Assembly (NCBI GenBank): GCA_046052145.1
Contig: JBJOMW010000001.1
Span: 124,001 to 188,000 of the forward strand
Length of the DNA: 64,000 bases
Direction: 5' to 3'
Origin: Falsiroseomonas sp046052145
Lineage (GTDB): Bacteria > Pseudomonadota > Alphaproteobacteria > Acetobacterales > Acetobacteraceae
In this document: positions 34,373-42,946 of the stretch, piece after piece
Numbering within the stretch: position 1 is the stretch's first letter
Layout of the letters: every line of letters begins with the position of its first letter
Notes under the pieces: generated by a model
What the model was told of the DNA's origin: nothing
The model's input: the letters and a program-made list of their open reading frames with translations, nothing else
The model's database searches: none
Program-made: the position numbers and the translations under genes

Positions 34373-37015
34373 TCAGACAACCAGATTGACCACCCGCCCG
34401 GGGACATGGATGCGCTTCTTCACCGGCTTGCCGTCGATCGCACGCTGCACGTTCTCCTCAGCCTCCGCCAGGGCGAAGATGCGCTCCTCGCTCTCCCCGG
34501 CCGGCACTTCGATCGTCGCGCGCAGCTTGCCGAGCACCTGCACGGCCAGCGTCACCGTCTCTGCCTTCAGGAGGGCGGGATCGGCCTCCGGCCAGGGCAT
34601 TTCGGCGACCAGCGTCGTGGCGCCCGGGTTGAGCGCCGCGAAGACCTCCTCCGCCAGATGCGGCATCATCGGCGCAGCAAGGCGGGCGAGCGTCTCCAGC
34701 GCCTCCCGTCGGGCCGCGCCCATGCCATCCGCGGCCGCCTGCGGCTCGGCATCGCCAATCGCATTGGCGAATTCATGGATGCGCGCGACGGCGACGTTGA
34801 AGGCGAAGCTTTCGAGCGCCTCGGTCACGGCGGCGATGGTGCGGTGCGTCGCCTGGCGCAGCTTGCGCGGTGCGTCCGGCGCCTTCGGGAGCGCGTCGAA
34901 CACTTTCGGCTGCGGGCTGAGAAAGTTATTGGCCAGACGCCAGACGCGCTGGGTGAAGCGGAACGCGCCGGCAACGCCGGATTCCGTCCACTCCATGTCC
35001 CGCTCCGGCGGGTTGTCGGACAGGATGAACCAGCGCGCCGTATCCGCGCCGTAGCGCCCGATGATCGCGCCCGGATCCACCGTGTTGCGCTTCGACTTCG
35101 ACATCGCCTCGACACGGCCGATCGTCACCGGCTCCGCGCTGCCCTTCACCACGGCGCTGCGCGCGCCATCCGCCGCGACCGAGAACTCCACCTCCTCCGG
35201 GTAGAGCCAGCGGCCATCCGCGCCCTTGTAGCTCTCGTGCTGGACCATCCCCTGGGTGAAGAGGCCCGCGAAGGGCTCCTCCACGGACAGATGGCCAGAC
35301 GCCTTCATCGCGCGGGTGAAGAAGCGGCTGTAGAGCAGGTGCAGGATCGCGTGCTCGATGCCGCCGATATACTGGTCCACCGGCAGCCAGGCATCCACCG
35401 CCGCGCGGTCCACCGGCTGCTCAGCGCAGGGCGAGCAGAAGCGGGCGAAATACCAGGAGCTGTCCACGAAGGTGTCGCAGGTGTCGGTCTCACGCCGCGC
35501 GGGCTTCGCGCAGGACGGGCAGGCCACATGCTTCCAGGTCGGGTGGTGATCCAGCGGATTGCCGGGGCGGGAGAAGTCCACATCCTCCGGCAGCGTCACC
35601 GGCAGCTGGTTCTTCGGCACCGGCACGGCGCCGCAATCGTCGCAATGGATCACCGGGATCGGGCAGCCCCAGTAGCGCTGGCGGCTGATGCCCCAGTCGC
35701 GGAGCCGCCAATTCACCACGCCGGTGCCCTGAGCCTTGGTCTCCAGCGCCTCGATCACGCGGCGCTTCGCGGCCGGCACATCGAGGCCATCGAGGAAGTC
35801 CGAATTGAAGATCGTGCCATCGCCCGTATAGGCCGCACCGTCGAGCGCGAAGGTCGCGGGATCGGCGCCTTGCGGCAGCACCACGGGCGTGATGGGCAGC
35901 TTGAACTTCGTCGCGAATTCGAAGTCGCGCTCATCATGGCCGGGACAGCCGAAGATCGCGCCGGTGCCGTACTCCATCAGCACGAAATTGGCGATCCAGA
36001 CCGGGAAGGTAACGCCCGGCAGGAAGGGATGCGCGACCCGAAAACCGGTGTCGTGCCCGCGCTTTTCCGCCTGTTCGATCGCGGCTTCGGAAGTGCCCAT
36101 GCGCCGGCATTCGGCGACGAATTCCGCCGCCTTCGGATCGCGCGCGGCAGCCGCGGCGGCCAGCGGATGCTCCGCGGCCACGGCCAGGAAGCTCATGCCG
36201 AACAGCGTGTCGGGCCGCGTCGTGAAGACCTCGACTTCGTCCGCGCCCGCGGCGGCCGCATCGGTCACCCGAAAGCGCACCCGCGCGCCTTCGCTGCGGC
36301 CGATCCAGTTGGACTGCATCAGCTTCACGCGCTCGGGCCAGCGATCCAGCGTGTTCAGCGCCTCCAGCAGGTCGGGCGCGTATTTCGTGATGCTCAGGAA
36401 CCACTGGCTGAGCTTCTTCTTCTCGACCAGCGCACCCGACCGCCAGCCGCGCCCGTCGATCACCTGCTCATTCGCGAGCACCGTGCCGTCCACCGGGTCC
36501 CAATTGACCCAGCTTTCCTTCCGCTCGACCAGGCCGGCCTTCCAGAAATCCAGGAACAGCTTCTGCTGCTGGCCGTAATAGGCCGCGTCGCAGGTGGCGA
36601 ATTCGCGCTTCCACTCGAGGCTGAGGCCCATGCGCTGCAGCTCGGCGCGCATATTGGCGATGTTCTGATAGGTCCAGGCGCCGGGATGGATGCCGCGTTC
36701 GCGCGCCGCATTTTCGGCCGGCAGGCCGAAGGCGTCCCAGCCCATCGGGTGCATCACCAGATGCCCCCGCGCACGCTTGTAGCGCGCGACCACATCGCCG
36801 AGCGTGTAGTTGCGCACATGGCCCATATGGATCTTCCCCGACGGGTAGGGGAACATCTCCAGCACGTAGTACTTCCGGCTGCCGGGCGGCGGCACGTCGG
36901 GGACGGCGAAGCAGGCGCGGCGGTTCCATTCCGCCTGCCAGCGGGGCTCGGCGGCGGCGAAATCGTAGCGCGGCGGCTGGACGGCGGCGGCGCGCTCGGG
37001 GGTCTGGTCGTTCAT
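34373..37015 (-). CDS. leuS: Leucine--tRNA ligase
   Basis: Charges tRNALeu. The 880-aa class I synthetase has the HIGH box as HMGH in PSGKIHMGHVRNYTLGDVVA (~50), the editing domain with TTRPDTLFGMSFLAVAAEHP, YTGDGTIFNSDFLDGLDV and GWDAFGLPAENAARERGIHP early on. The KMSKS motif reads AMSKSKRNTVDPGAIIGRYG near 630. The anticodon-binding and C-terminal domains are complete. A 103-bp leader with a terminator-like hairpin and a start-proximal stem separates it from the DUF3576 gene. Confidence 0.98.
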   Translation of the reverse strand: MNDQTPERAAAVQPPRYDFAAAEPRWQAEWNRRACFAVPDVPPPGSRKYYVLEMFPYPSGKIHMGHVRNYTLGDVVARYKRARGHLVMHPMGWDAFGLPAENAARERGIHPGAWTYQNIANMRAELQRMGLSLEWKREFATCDAAYYGQQQKLFLDFWKAGLVERKESWVNWDPVDGTVLANEQVIDGRGWRSGALVEKKKLSQWFLSITKYAPDLLEALNTLDRWPERVKLMQSNWIGRSEGARVRFRVTDAAAAGADEVEVFTTRPDTLFGMSFLAVAAEHPLAAAAAARDPKAAEFVAECRRMGTSEAAIEQAEKRGHDTGFRVAHPFLPGVTFPVWIANFVLMEYGTGAIFGCPGHDERDFEFATKFKLPITPVVLPQGADPATFALDGAAYTGDGTIFNSDFLDGLDVPAAKRRVIEALETKAQGTGVVNWRLRDWGISRQRYWGCPIPVIHCDDCGAVPVPKNQLPVTLPEDVDFSRPGNPLDHHPTWKHVACPSCAKPARRETDTCDTFVDSSWYFARFCSPCAEQPVDRAAVDAWLPVDQYIGGIEHAILHLLYSRFFTRAMKASGHLSVEEPFAGLFTQGMVQHESYKGADGRWLYPEEVEFSVAADGARSAVVKGSAEPVTIGRVEAMSKSKRNTVDPGAIIGRYGADTARWFILSDNPPERDMEWTESGVAGAFRFTQRVWRLANNFLSPQPKVFDALPKAPDAPRKLRQATHRTIAAVTEALESFAFNVAVARIHEFANAIGDAEPQAAADGMGAARREALETLARLAAPMMPHLAEEVFAALNPGATTLVAEMPWPEADPALLKAETVTLAVQVLGKLRATIEVPAGESEERIFALAEAEENVQRAIDGKPVKKRIHVPGRVVNLVV

Positions 37016-37020
37016 CGGTC

Positions 37021-37049
37021 GCGTGCGTGGCTCTCAGGAGAGCGCACGC
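37021..37049 (-). promoter_or_regulatory. Stem-loop immediately upstream of the leuS start codon
   Basis: On the minus strand GCGTGC then GCTCT pair with AGAGC then GCACGC (CAC bulged), loop CCTG. The stem ends 5 nt before the leuS ATG, where a ribosome-binding site would be expected; no clear Shine-Dalgarno is seen. A 5-codon frame (ATGCGTGCGCTCTCCTGA) runs through it. It could control leuS translation. Confidence 0.4.
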
Positions 37050-37086
37050 ATAGGACACTTCGCGGCGAAGCGGAATTCTTCGGCAC

Positions 37087-37108
37087 AAAACGGGCGCCAA
37101 TGGCGCCC
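37087..37108 (-). terminator. Intrinsic terminator between the DUF3576 gene and leuS
   Basis: On the minus strand GGGCGCC pairs perfectly with GGCGCCC around ATT, followed by GTTTTG. It starts 11 bp after the DUF3576 stop. It should end or attenuate that transcript before leuS. Confidence 0.65.
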
Positions 37109-37118
37109 GCGCCAGCGC

Positions 37119-37685
37119 TCAGCGCGAGGAGGCGGTCGCCTGGGCGCGCAGTTCCCGCGCCCGGTTGAGCACCTGGTCCTCAAGCTCGGTCGCGGTGGTG
37201 GCAGCGACCGCCACATCCACCCAATTCCCCTGGCGCAGCTCCTGGCGGAACACGACGACGCGCACCCCGTCCGAGCGCAGCGTGCGACCCAGGATATAGG
37301 CCGTCACCCGGAAGCGTTCATTGCCGCCGCCGGGCGGCTGGTACCAATCGGTGATGACCACGCCGCCAAAGGGATCGGCAGAGGCCAGCGGCATGAAGGA
37401 CAGCGTGTCGAGCGTGGCGCGCCAGAGGAAGGCGTTCACCCCAATCCCGCTCGTGCCGGTATCGGCGGCGGCGCGCTGGCTGGTGCGGTCCGTGCCGAAA
37501 ACGAGGATGCCGTCCGTCCCGCCCAGCCGCCCGCGCACGTTGTCGCGACGGCTGCCGCTGTTGTATTCGTCCTGGCCGGGCACACGGAAATTGTCGTCCG
37601 TGCTGCTGCACCCGGCCAGCAGGCCGAGGCTCAGCCCGCCCATCAGGATGCCCCGCGCCAGGGGCCGCCACACGCGCTCGATCAT
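37119..37685 (-). CDS. DUF3576 lipoprotein
   Basis: A 188-aa envelope lipoprotein of unknown function. The signal LARGILMGGLSLGLLAGC ends in a LAGC lipobox, with the mature part starting CSSTDD. A conserved domain follows (GVNAFLWRATLDTLSFMPLA, ADPFGGVVITDWY, RFRVTAYILGRTLRSDGVRV, FRQELRQGNWVDV), the typical DUF3576 pattern. The gene is normally found just upstream of leuS and lptE in alphaproteobacteria, as here, which hints at an envelope role near LPS assembly but does not prove it. Confidence 0.88.
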   Translation of the reverse strand: MIERVWRPLARGILMGGLSLGLLAGCSSTDDNFRVPGQDEYNSGSRRDNVRGRLGGTDGILVFGTDRTSQRAAADTGTSGIGVNAFLWRATLDTLSFMPLASADPFGGVVITDWYQPPGGGNERFRVTAYILGRTLRSDGVRVVVFRQELRQGNWVDVAVAATTATELEDQVLNRARELRAQATASSR

Positions 37686-37852
37686 GTCAGCCCGTCCTGC
37701 ACCTGTGCCGCGCCGATCTCACGGCAGCGCGCGCACGCCGAAGCGCTGTTTACCCTTGGGGGGGCCGAATCGGAAGGGGGCAGAGCCGCGTCCGCGGCGC
37801 GGGCCCTACGGGGGCGGCGCAGCCAATGGCCCAGCGCCGGGCCGCGCGCATG

Positions 37853-37882
37853 AAAAAGGGCGGCGGGTTACCCCGCCGCCCC
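37853..37882 (-). terminator. Intrinsic terminator of the porin gene
   Basis: Minus strand: GGGGCGGCGGGG pairs with CCCGCCGCCC around TAA, followed by five T residues. It begins 29 bp after the porin stop. This is the best-formed terminator in the window. The remaining spacer to 37686 shows no gene. Confidence 0.85.
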
Positions 37883-37910
37883 GTACTGTTCGACCTTTCG
37901 GCCGCCTGGA

Positions 37911-39233
37911 TCAGAAGGACAGGCGGGTGCCGATGAAGAAGGCCGAGATTTCGCGGTTGACCAGCGTACCGGCCGCACGCGTCGCCAGCTGCCCGGTCGG
38001 GTTGGTGGCGCTCGCCGTGCCGTTCGTGACGGCTGCCAGGCTGATGTTGGCGTTCTTGTCGTCGATCACGTTGTAGTTCGCGAAGATCTCAAGGCCCGGG
38101 GCCAGCGTGTAGACCGCGCCGAAGCCGAAGCCGGTCTGCTCGCGGTCGGCGGTCGTGCCGCCATTGTCCGCCTCAGCCACGCCGTAGTAGGCGCCGACCG
38201 AGAAGGCACCCATGGTGTAGGTGGCGCCCAGCACGTAGTGGCTGGTGTCGTCGCGACCAGCGGCCAGCGCGGTGCGGCCGACGGAGCTGGCAGTGTACTT
38301 GCCCCAGGTGTACTCGCCGCCGACCGTCAGGCCGAAGGCGGACAGGCTCATGCCGAAGGTGTAGGCCGTGACGTCCTGCGCCGTGCCAGCGGTCACCGCG
38401 CCGGAGTTGGAGTTCACGACGGTGTTCGGCGCATCGGCCTGCATGTAGCCGAAGCCGGCCGAGATGCCGACGCCGCCGAACGTGCCGCGGTAGCGGATCG
38501 CCGCTGCGATCTCGTTCTCGAGGCCGGTGCGGTCGCGCTGCGTGACCGCCGGGGCGATCGCAAGGTTACCGGCGCCGAGCGTGTCCACCGCGCGGCCGCC
38601 GAAGGCGCGATCGCCTTCGCCGGCGTTCGGCGCATAGGACAGGCCGAGGTCGAAGCCGGCGAACTGCGGCGACAGGTAGACGATCTTCGTCGCGTCGTTG
38701 CCGTCGTTGATGCCGGTCAGGAGCGACGGGTTGCCGCCCGTGCCCTGGGCGAGGCCGAGGATGCCCACGTCCCACGCGCCGTCAGGACCGAAGCCGCGGA
38801 TGCTCGGAGCCCGGACCTGCATGATGCTGGCCGCGTTGTCCACTTCACCGAAGCGGATCGTGCCGAGCGTCGGGGACGACACGAACAGGAAGGCCTCGTC
38901 GAGGTCGAGCGCGGAGCCCGAGCCACCGCCGACGTTGTCGTTCTGCAGCTCGATCACGGCGCCGTATTCGAGGCCGTTGGCGGCCTTGCCGTTCACCAGC
39001 ACATGGATTTCGACTTCGTTGCGGAAGTCGGTGCCGGCGCGCTCACGCGTGCCGAAGCCGTTGACGCCCGTCGGGACGCCAGCGGCGGAGTCGAGATCGT
39101 CGTTCACGATCGCGACCGTGGTCTGCATGAAGCCGCCGATGCGAACCGACGGGGCCTGCTGCGCCTGGGCGGTCGAAGCCGCGAAGAGCGCGGCGCCGGC
39201 AACCGCAGTGGTGCCGAGCAGAATCTTGCGCAT
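37911..39233 (-). CDS. Gram-negative porin
   Basis: Outer-membrane 16-strand-type general porin. The 440-aa precursor has a signal peptide (MRKILLGTTAVAGAALFAAS, cut after AQA). Alternating aromatic and glycine-rich strands follow (RIGGFMQTTVAIVND, TDFRNEVEIHVLVNGK, LGTIRFGEVDNAAS, FDLGLSYAPNAG, VSAGFGYMQ-like), and it ends in Phe (FFIGTRLSF), the BAM recognition signal. A strong ribosome-binding site, GGAGGAGG, lies 7 nt before ATG. Codon use is cleaner than in its neighbours, suggesting high expression. The 176 bp upstream to 39409 contain a CCTGCC/GGCAGG hairpin but no promoter I can name. Confidence 0.93.
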   Translation of the reverse strand: MRKILLGTTAVAGAALFAASTAQAQQAPSVRIGGFMQTTVAIVNDDLDSAAGVPTGVNGFGTRERAGTDFRNEVEIHVLVNGKAANGLEYGAVIELQNDNVGGGSGSALDLDEAFLFVSSPTLGTIRFGEVDNAASIMQVRAPSIRGFGPDGAWDVGILGLAQGTGGNPSLLTGINDGNDATKIVYLSPQFAGFDLGLSYAPNAGEGDRAFGGRAVDTLGAGNLAIAPAVTQRDRTGLENEIAAAIRYRGTFGGVGISAGFGYMQADAPNTVVNSNSGAVTAGTAQDVTAYTFGMSLSAFGLTVGGEYTWGKYTASSVGRTALAAGRDDTSHYVLGATYTMGAFSVGAYYGVAEADNGGTTADREQTGFGFGAVYTLAPGLEIFANYNVIDDKNANISLAAVTNGTASATNPTGQLATRAAGTLVNREISAFFIGTRLSF

Positions 39234-39409
39234 AAAAAACCTCCTCCTGTACCGGGAAGCCCCCGGCTTGCGACGGCCCGCCTGCCCCCCTCGGCAGGTG
39301 CCGCGAACACGGGTTTCCCCCCATTCACGGTCAGGCCTGCCAGACTATTGTCTCGCCCATAACGCGACGTCCACCGGCCTCTGACCAACCGCGCGACTTC
39401 GTTGAGACA

Positions 39410-39451
39410 GTGTTGCGCGCGCGCCACAGCCACCCTGTGGCGCCGCAACAC
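39410..39451 (-). terminator. Stem-loop after the TenI-like gene
   Basis: GTGTTGCG (39410-39417) pairs with CGCAACAC (39444-39451), and CGCCACAG with CTGTGGCG inside it, with a small bulge and a CCACC loop. It starts 5 bp after the stop of the minus-strand gene. No U tract. It may also insulate the porin promoter region. Confidence 0.55.
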
Positions 39452-39455
39452 CCCC

Positions 39456-40079
39456 TCAGCGCCTGACCAGGCCCGTCCCGAAGGCCCCGATCGCTGCCAG
39501 CCCCGCCGGCCGCCGCCCCAGCCGCCCCGCCTGCGCCCCGTCCAACCCGCCCAGCGCCACGGCCGGCCGGCCGAGCGCCGCCGCCAGCGCCGCCCAGCGC
39601 AGCGGGCCGAGCGTCGGCGCCCCGGGATGGCTCGCCGTCGTGAAGGCGGGGGAGACAAAACCGGCCTCGACCCCCAGCCGCCGCGCCCGGCTAAGCCCCG
39701 CCCGCCCATGCACCGCCGCCGTCAGCACCGCCCAGGGCGCGCCACGCCGCCGCGCTAACAGAAAAGGCAGTATCCCGCGCGCGCCCCGCCGGTCCGGCAC
39801 ATGCAGCCCGGCCCTGTGCGCCAGCGCCGCCCGGCCATCGCCGCCCACCACCAGGACCAACCCTCGCGCCCGGCAGAGCCGCGCGAGACCCGCCAGCACC
39901 GAAGGCGCCGCCCCCCGCGCCAGCACCCCCGCCCCGCGCGGCAGACGCGCCGCAGCCGCGCGCGGGTCTGGCAGCCGCACCGGGTCCGAGACCAGCCAAA
40001 GCCGCGGTAGGGCCTTGCCAGCGCGCCCGGTTCGCGGCTTGAGCCGGCGCGACCACCCCTCTAGCGTCCCGAAGCCCAT
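39456..40079 (-). CDS. Thiamine phosphate synthase / TenI-like protein
   Basis: A 207-aa TIM-barrel protein of the ThiE/TenI family. The opening RLWLVSDPVRLPDPRAAAAR and the core LVLVVGGDGRAALAHRAGLH are recognisable, with WAVLTAAVHGRAGLSRARRL and GAPTLGPLRWAALAAALGRP later. The usual ThiE segment GxDGVHLGQ is replaced by HRAGLHVPDRRG, so true thiamine-phosphate synthase activity is doubtful; a TenI-like role is possible. It starts at ATG 40079, sharing bases with the divergent yggS start. This gene beside yggS is a common alphaproteobacterial pair. Confidence 0.78.
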   Translation of the reverse strand: MGFGTLEGWSRRLKPRTGRAGKALPRLWLVSDPVRLPDPRAAAARLPRGAGVLARGAAPSVLAGLARLCRARGLVLVVGGDGRAALAHRAGLHVPDRRGARGILPFLLARRRGAPWAVLTAAVHGRAGLSRARRLGVEAGFVSPAFTTASHPGAPTLGPLRWAALAAALGRPAVALGGLDGAQAGRLGRRPAGLAAIGAFGTGLVRR

Positions 40080-40791
40080 GACCGACCCCAATACAGACCC
40101 CGCCGCCATCGCCCGAAACCTCGCCGCCGTGAAGGGGCGCATCGCGGAAGCCTGCGCGCGCGCCGGGCGCGACCCCGCCGCGGTGACACTCGTCGCCGTC
40201 TCCAAGACCCACCCGGCGGAGGCGGTGCTGGCCGCGCTCACCGCCGGCCAGGCAGTGTTCGGGGAGAACAGGGTGCAGGAGGCGATGGCGAAATTCCCCG
40301 CCCTCCGCACCTCGTTGCCCCCTGGCCATCCCGGGCTTCGCCTGCACCTGATCGGCGCGCTGCAAACCAACAAGGCGCGGGAGGCCGTCCGGGTCGCCGA
40401 CGTGATCGAAAGCCTGGACCGCCCGAAGCTCGCCGCCGCGCTGGCGGACGCCATCAAGAAGGAAGGCCGCGCGCCCGCACTGCTGGTGCAGGTGAACACC
40501 GGTGACGAGCCCCAGAAGGCCGGCGTGCCCCGCGCCGAGGCCGAGGCGTTTCTGCGCGCCTGCCGGGAGGAGCATGGCCTGACCATCTCCGGCCTCATGT
40601 GCATCCCACCCGTGGAGGGCGATCCGCGCCCGCATTTCGCCTATCTGGCCGGGCTCGCGGCCAAGCACGGCCTGACGACGCTCTCCATGGGCATGAGCGG
40701 CGACTATGAAGCGGCGATCACCGAAGGGGCGACGCATGTGCGCGTCGGCACGGCGATCTTCGGATCCCGGCCCTACCCGCCCGCCGCTTGA
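40078..40791 (+). CDS. Pyridoxal phosphate homeostasis protein (YggS/PLPBP)
   Basis: A 237-aa PLP-binding barrel without known catalysis; it keeps free PLP and amino-acid pools in balance. The PLP lysine is in VTLVAVSKTHPAEAVLAAL (K43). FGENRVQEAM, LHLIGALQTNKAREAV, VLVQVNTGDEPQKAGV-type and GLMCIPP, LSMGMSGDYEAAITEGATHV and VRVGTAIFG are the family motifs. ATG 40078 shares its first two bases with the divergent gene's start codon. trpS lies 56 bp downstream. Confidence 0.95.
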   Translation: MTDPNTDPAAIARNLAAVKGRIAEACARAGRDPAAVTLVAVSKTHPAEAVLAALTAGQAVFGENRVQEAMAKFPALRTSLPPGHPGLRLHLIGALQTNKAREAVRVADVIESLDRPKLAAALADAIKKEGRAPALLVQVNTGDEPQKAGVPRAEAEAFLRACREEHGLTISGLMCIPPVEGDPRPHFAYLAGLAAKHGLTTLSMGMSGDYEAAITEGATHVRVGTAIFGSRPYPPAA

Positions 40792-40847
40792 CGCAACCCG
40801 CCGCCCACCCGACACAGCGCGCCATCCAGCCGAAGCGAACCACTCCG

Positions 40848-41861
40848 ATGGCCATGACGAACACCCGCGTCTTTTCCGGCATCCAGCCCTCCGGCGTGCC
40901 GACGCTCGGCAATTATCTCGGCGCGATCCGCAACTGGGTGCCGCTGCAGGACACGCATGAGGCGATCTATTGCGTGGTGGATCTGCACGCCATCACCGTC
41001 TGGCAGGACCCGAAGGAGCTCGCCCGCCAGACGCGAGAGATGGCGGCGGCGCTGATCGCCTGCGGCCTCGACCCCGCGCGCTGCACGCTCTTTATCCAGA
41101 GCCATGTGCATGCGCATGCGCGGCTCGCCTGGATCTTCAACTGCGTCGCGCGGCTGGGCTGGCTGAACCGGATGACGCAGTTCAAGGACAAGGCCGGCAA
41201 GGACCGGGAAGCCGCGTCGTCGGGCCTCTACGTCTATCCGAACCTGATGGCGGCCGACATTCTGACCTATCACGCCACCAAGGTGCCGGTCGGCGACGAC
41301 CAGAAGCAGCATCTGGAGCTGGCGAACGACATCGCCCAGAAGTTCAACCACGATTACGGCGTGAATTTCTTCCCGCAGATCGAACCGCTGATCCAGGGCA
41401 TCGCCGCCCGCGTGATGAGCCTGCGCGACGGGACGAAGAAGATGTCGAAGTCGGACCCGTCCGACCAGTCGCGCATCAACCTGACGGATGACCACGACGC
41501 GATCGCGCTGAAGATCCGCCGCGCCAAGACCGACCCCGAGCCGCTGCCGGAGAGCGAGGCCGGGCTGGAAGGCCGGCCGGAGGCGCGCAACCTGGTCGGC
41601 ATCCTGGCCGCGATCACCGGCGAGACCCATGCGGGCGTGCTGCGCCATCACGGCGGCAAGGGTTTCGGGCCCTTCAAGGAGGCGCTGGCGGAGGCGCTGG
41701 TCGCGCATCTCGACCCGATCCGCGCCGAGATGAACCGCCTGCTGCAGGACCCCGCGGCGCTGGATGCGCTGCTGCGCCAGGGCGCCGAGCGCGCGGACGC
41801 CATCGCGACCCCGATCTGCGATGAGGCCGAGCGTCTCGTCGGGTTCCTTCCGCGGAAATAG
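40848..41861 (+). CDS. trpS: Tryptophan--tRNA ligase
   Basis: Charges tRNATrp. The 337-aa class I enzyme has the HIGH-type motif in RVFSGIQPSGVPTLGNYLGA, VVDLHAITVWQDP, LMAADILTYHATKVPVGDDQ, and KMSKS in LRDGTKKMSKSDPSDQSRIN. ATG 40848 or 40854 are both possible; no strong ribosome-binding site precedes either. In many alphaproteobacteria trpS follows mutS-glnD-murJ; here it is with yggS. Confidence 0.97.
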   Translation: MAMTNTRVFSGIQPSGVPTLGNYLGAIRNWVPLQDTHEAIYCVVDLHAITVWQDPKELARQTREMAAALIACGLDPARCTLFIQSHVHAHARLAWIFNCVARLGWLNRMTQFKDKAGKDREAASSGLYVYPNLMAADILTYHATKVPVGDDQKQHLELANDIAQKFNHDYGVNFFPQIEPLIQGIAARVMSLRDGTKKMSKSDPSDQSRINLTDDHDAIALKIRRAKTDPEPLPESEAGLEGRPEARNLVGILAAITGETHAGVLRHHGGKGFGPFKEALAEALVAHLDPIRAEMNRLLQDPAALDALLRQGAERADAIATPICDEAERLVGFLPRK

Positions 41862-41965
41862 TGCCCTCAGGCGCCGGGCGCGGCCTCCGGCCTCGGCGCT
41901 GTGCGCCTCGTGGCTTCCGCGCCACAGACATGGCGCGCCCAGCGGTGAGGCCGGTCGCCGCGCGG

Positions 41966-41980
41966 GGCCGCTTCGCGGCC
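41966..41980. terminator. Stem-loop between convergent trpS and the AEC carrier gene
   Basis: GGCCGC (41966-41971) pairs with GCGGCC (41975-41980) around TTC. A T pair follows on the plus strand only (TTG). The 133-bp spacer holds nothing else that I can name. Confidence 0.35.
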
Positions 41981-41994
41981 TTGCATCGGTCCGG

Positions 41995-42912
41995 TCAACG
42001 CATCAACAACCACACCCACACCGGCAGGGTGACCATGCTCAGCAGGTGTTCGCTGGTGGTGATCGCGGCCATGAGCTTCGCATCGCCGCCCATGGCGCGC
42101 GCCATCACATAGCTCGTCGCCGCCGTCGGCAGCGCCATCGCCATCACCGCGATCGCCGTCGGCAGCGCGCCGATCCCAAGCACAGCGCAGAACGCCCAGG
42201 TCAGCGCCGGCACGCAGACCAGCTTCAGCAGCGCCGTCGCCACCTGCGTCCCCGGCCGCAGGCCAAGCCCTTCCAGCGTCAGCGCCGCGCCGACACAGAG
42301 CAACCCGAGCGCGACCGCCGCCTGGCCAAGGCTCCGCACCGCCGGTTGCAGCCCCGGCGGCAACCCGCCCAGCGCCCCCAGCACGAAGCCCGCCACCACG
42401 CCGATGATCAGCGGATTGAGCGCCACCTGCCGCAGCAGCGACAGCGGCCGCACCGCGCCGTCGCGGCCGAGCGCGAAGGCCACCGTCACGATCACCTGCA
42501 CGCAAGGCACGATCAGCCCGGTCACCACCGCGGCCATCGCAACGCCCGGCGCGCCCCAGATCGCCCCGCCAATGGCAAAGGCCATCAGATTGTTGAAGCG
42601 GATGCCCCCCTGCAGCACCGAGGTCATCGCCGCATGCCCATGCCCGAGCGCGCGGGCCAGCATCACGGAGACGGCGGTGCCGATCAGCAGCGTCGTCCAG
42701 ATCGCGGTGGCCAGCCCGCCGATCGGCAGCTCGCCCAGCCGAAGCGTGGAGAGCGCGCTGGCGATCAGGCAGGGCAGCAGCACCCAGAAAATCAGCTTCT
42801 CGATGCCGGCCCAGACCGCATCCTCGCGCAGCAGTCGCCGCTTGAGGAAGGCGCCGAGCGCCAGCAGGCCGAAGATCGGGACGAAAGCGTCCAGCCAGGG
42901 CGCGAGGTTCAT
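41995..42912 (-). CDS. AEC-family (auxin efflux carrier-like) permease
   Basis: A 305-aa inner-membrane transporter with about ten hydrophobic segments in two repeats. FGLLALGAFLKRRLLRED and FWVLLPCLIASALSTL open the first repeat; GGIRFNNLMAFAIGGAIWG, where FNN is characteristic, and LNPLIIGVVAGFVLG mark the core. Family members export or import dicarboxylates, auxins or other organic anions; the substrate here is unknown. ATG 42912 is the natural start; the frame remains open beyond it but covers a lipoprotein gene. It follows the small lipoprotein gene by 34 bp on the same strand. Confidence 0.9.
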   Translation of the reverse strand: MNLAPWLDAFVPIFGLLALGAFLKRRLLREDAVWAGIEKLIFWVLLPCLIASALSTLRLGELPIGGLATAIWTTLLIGTAVSVMLARALGHGHAAMTSVLQGGIRFNNLMAFAIGGAIWGAPGVAMAAVVTGLIVPCVQVIVTVAFALGRDGAVRPLSLLRQVALNPLIIGVVAGFVLGALGGLPPGLQPAVRSLGQAAVALGLLCVGAALTLEGLGLRPGTQVATALLKLVCVPALTWAFCAVLGIGALPTAIAVMAMALPTAATSYVMARAMGGDAKLMAAITTSEHLLSMVTLPVWVWLLMR

Positions 42913-42946
42913 CCGCGGCAACCGATGCGGGCGATGGCGGGCCGGC

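Noticed and set aside
37016..37049. Leucine attenuator leader peptide for leuS
   Set aside because: The small frame has only five codons and a single Leu; no run of leucine codons is present.
34277..37168. 963-codon plus-strand open frame opposite leuS
   Set aside because: Antisense shadow with the same compositional bias; leuS is complete and conserved on the minus strand.
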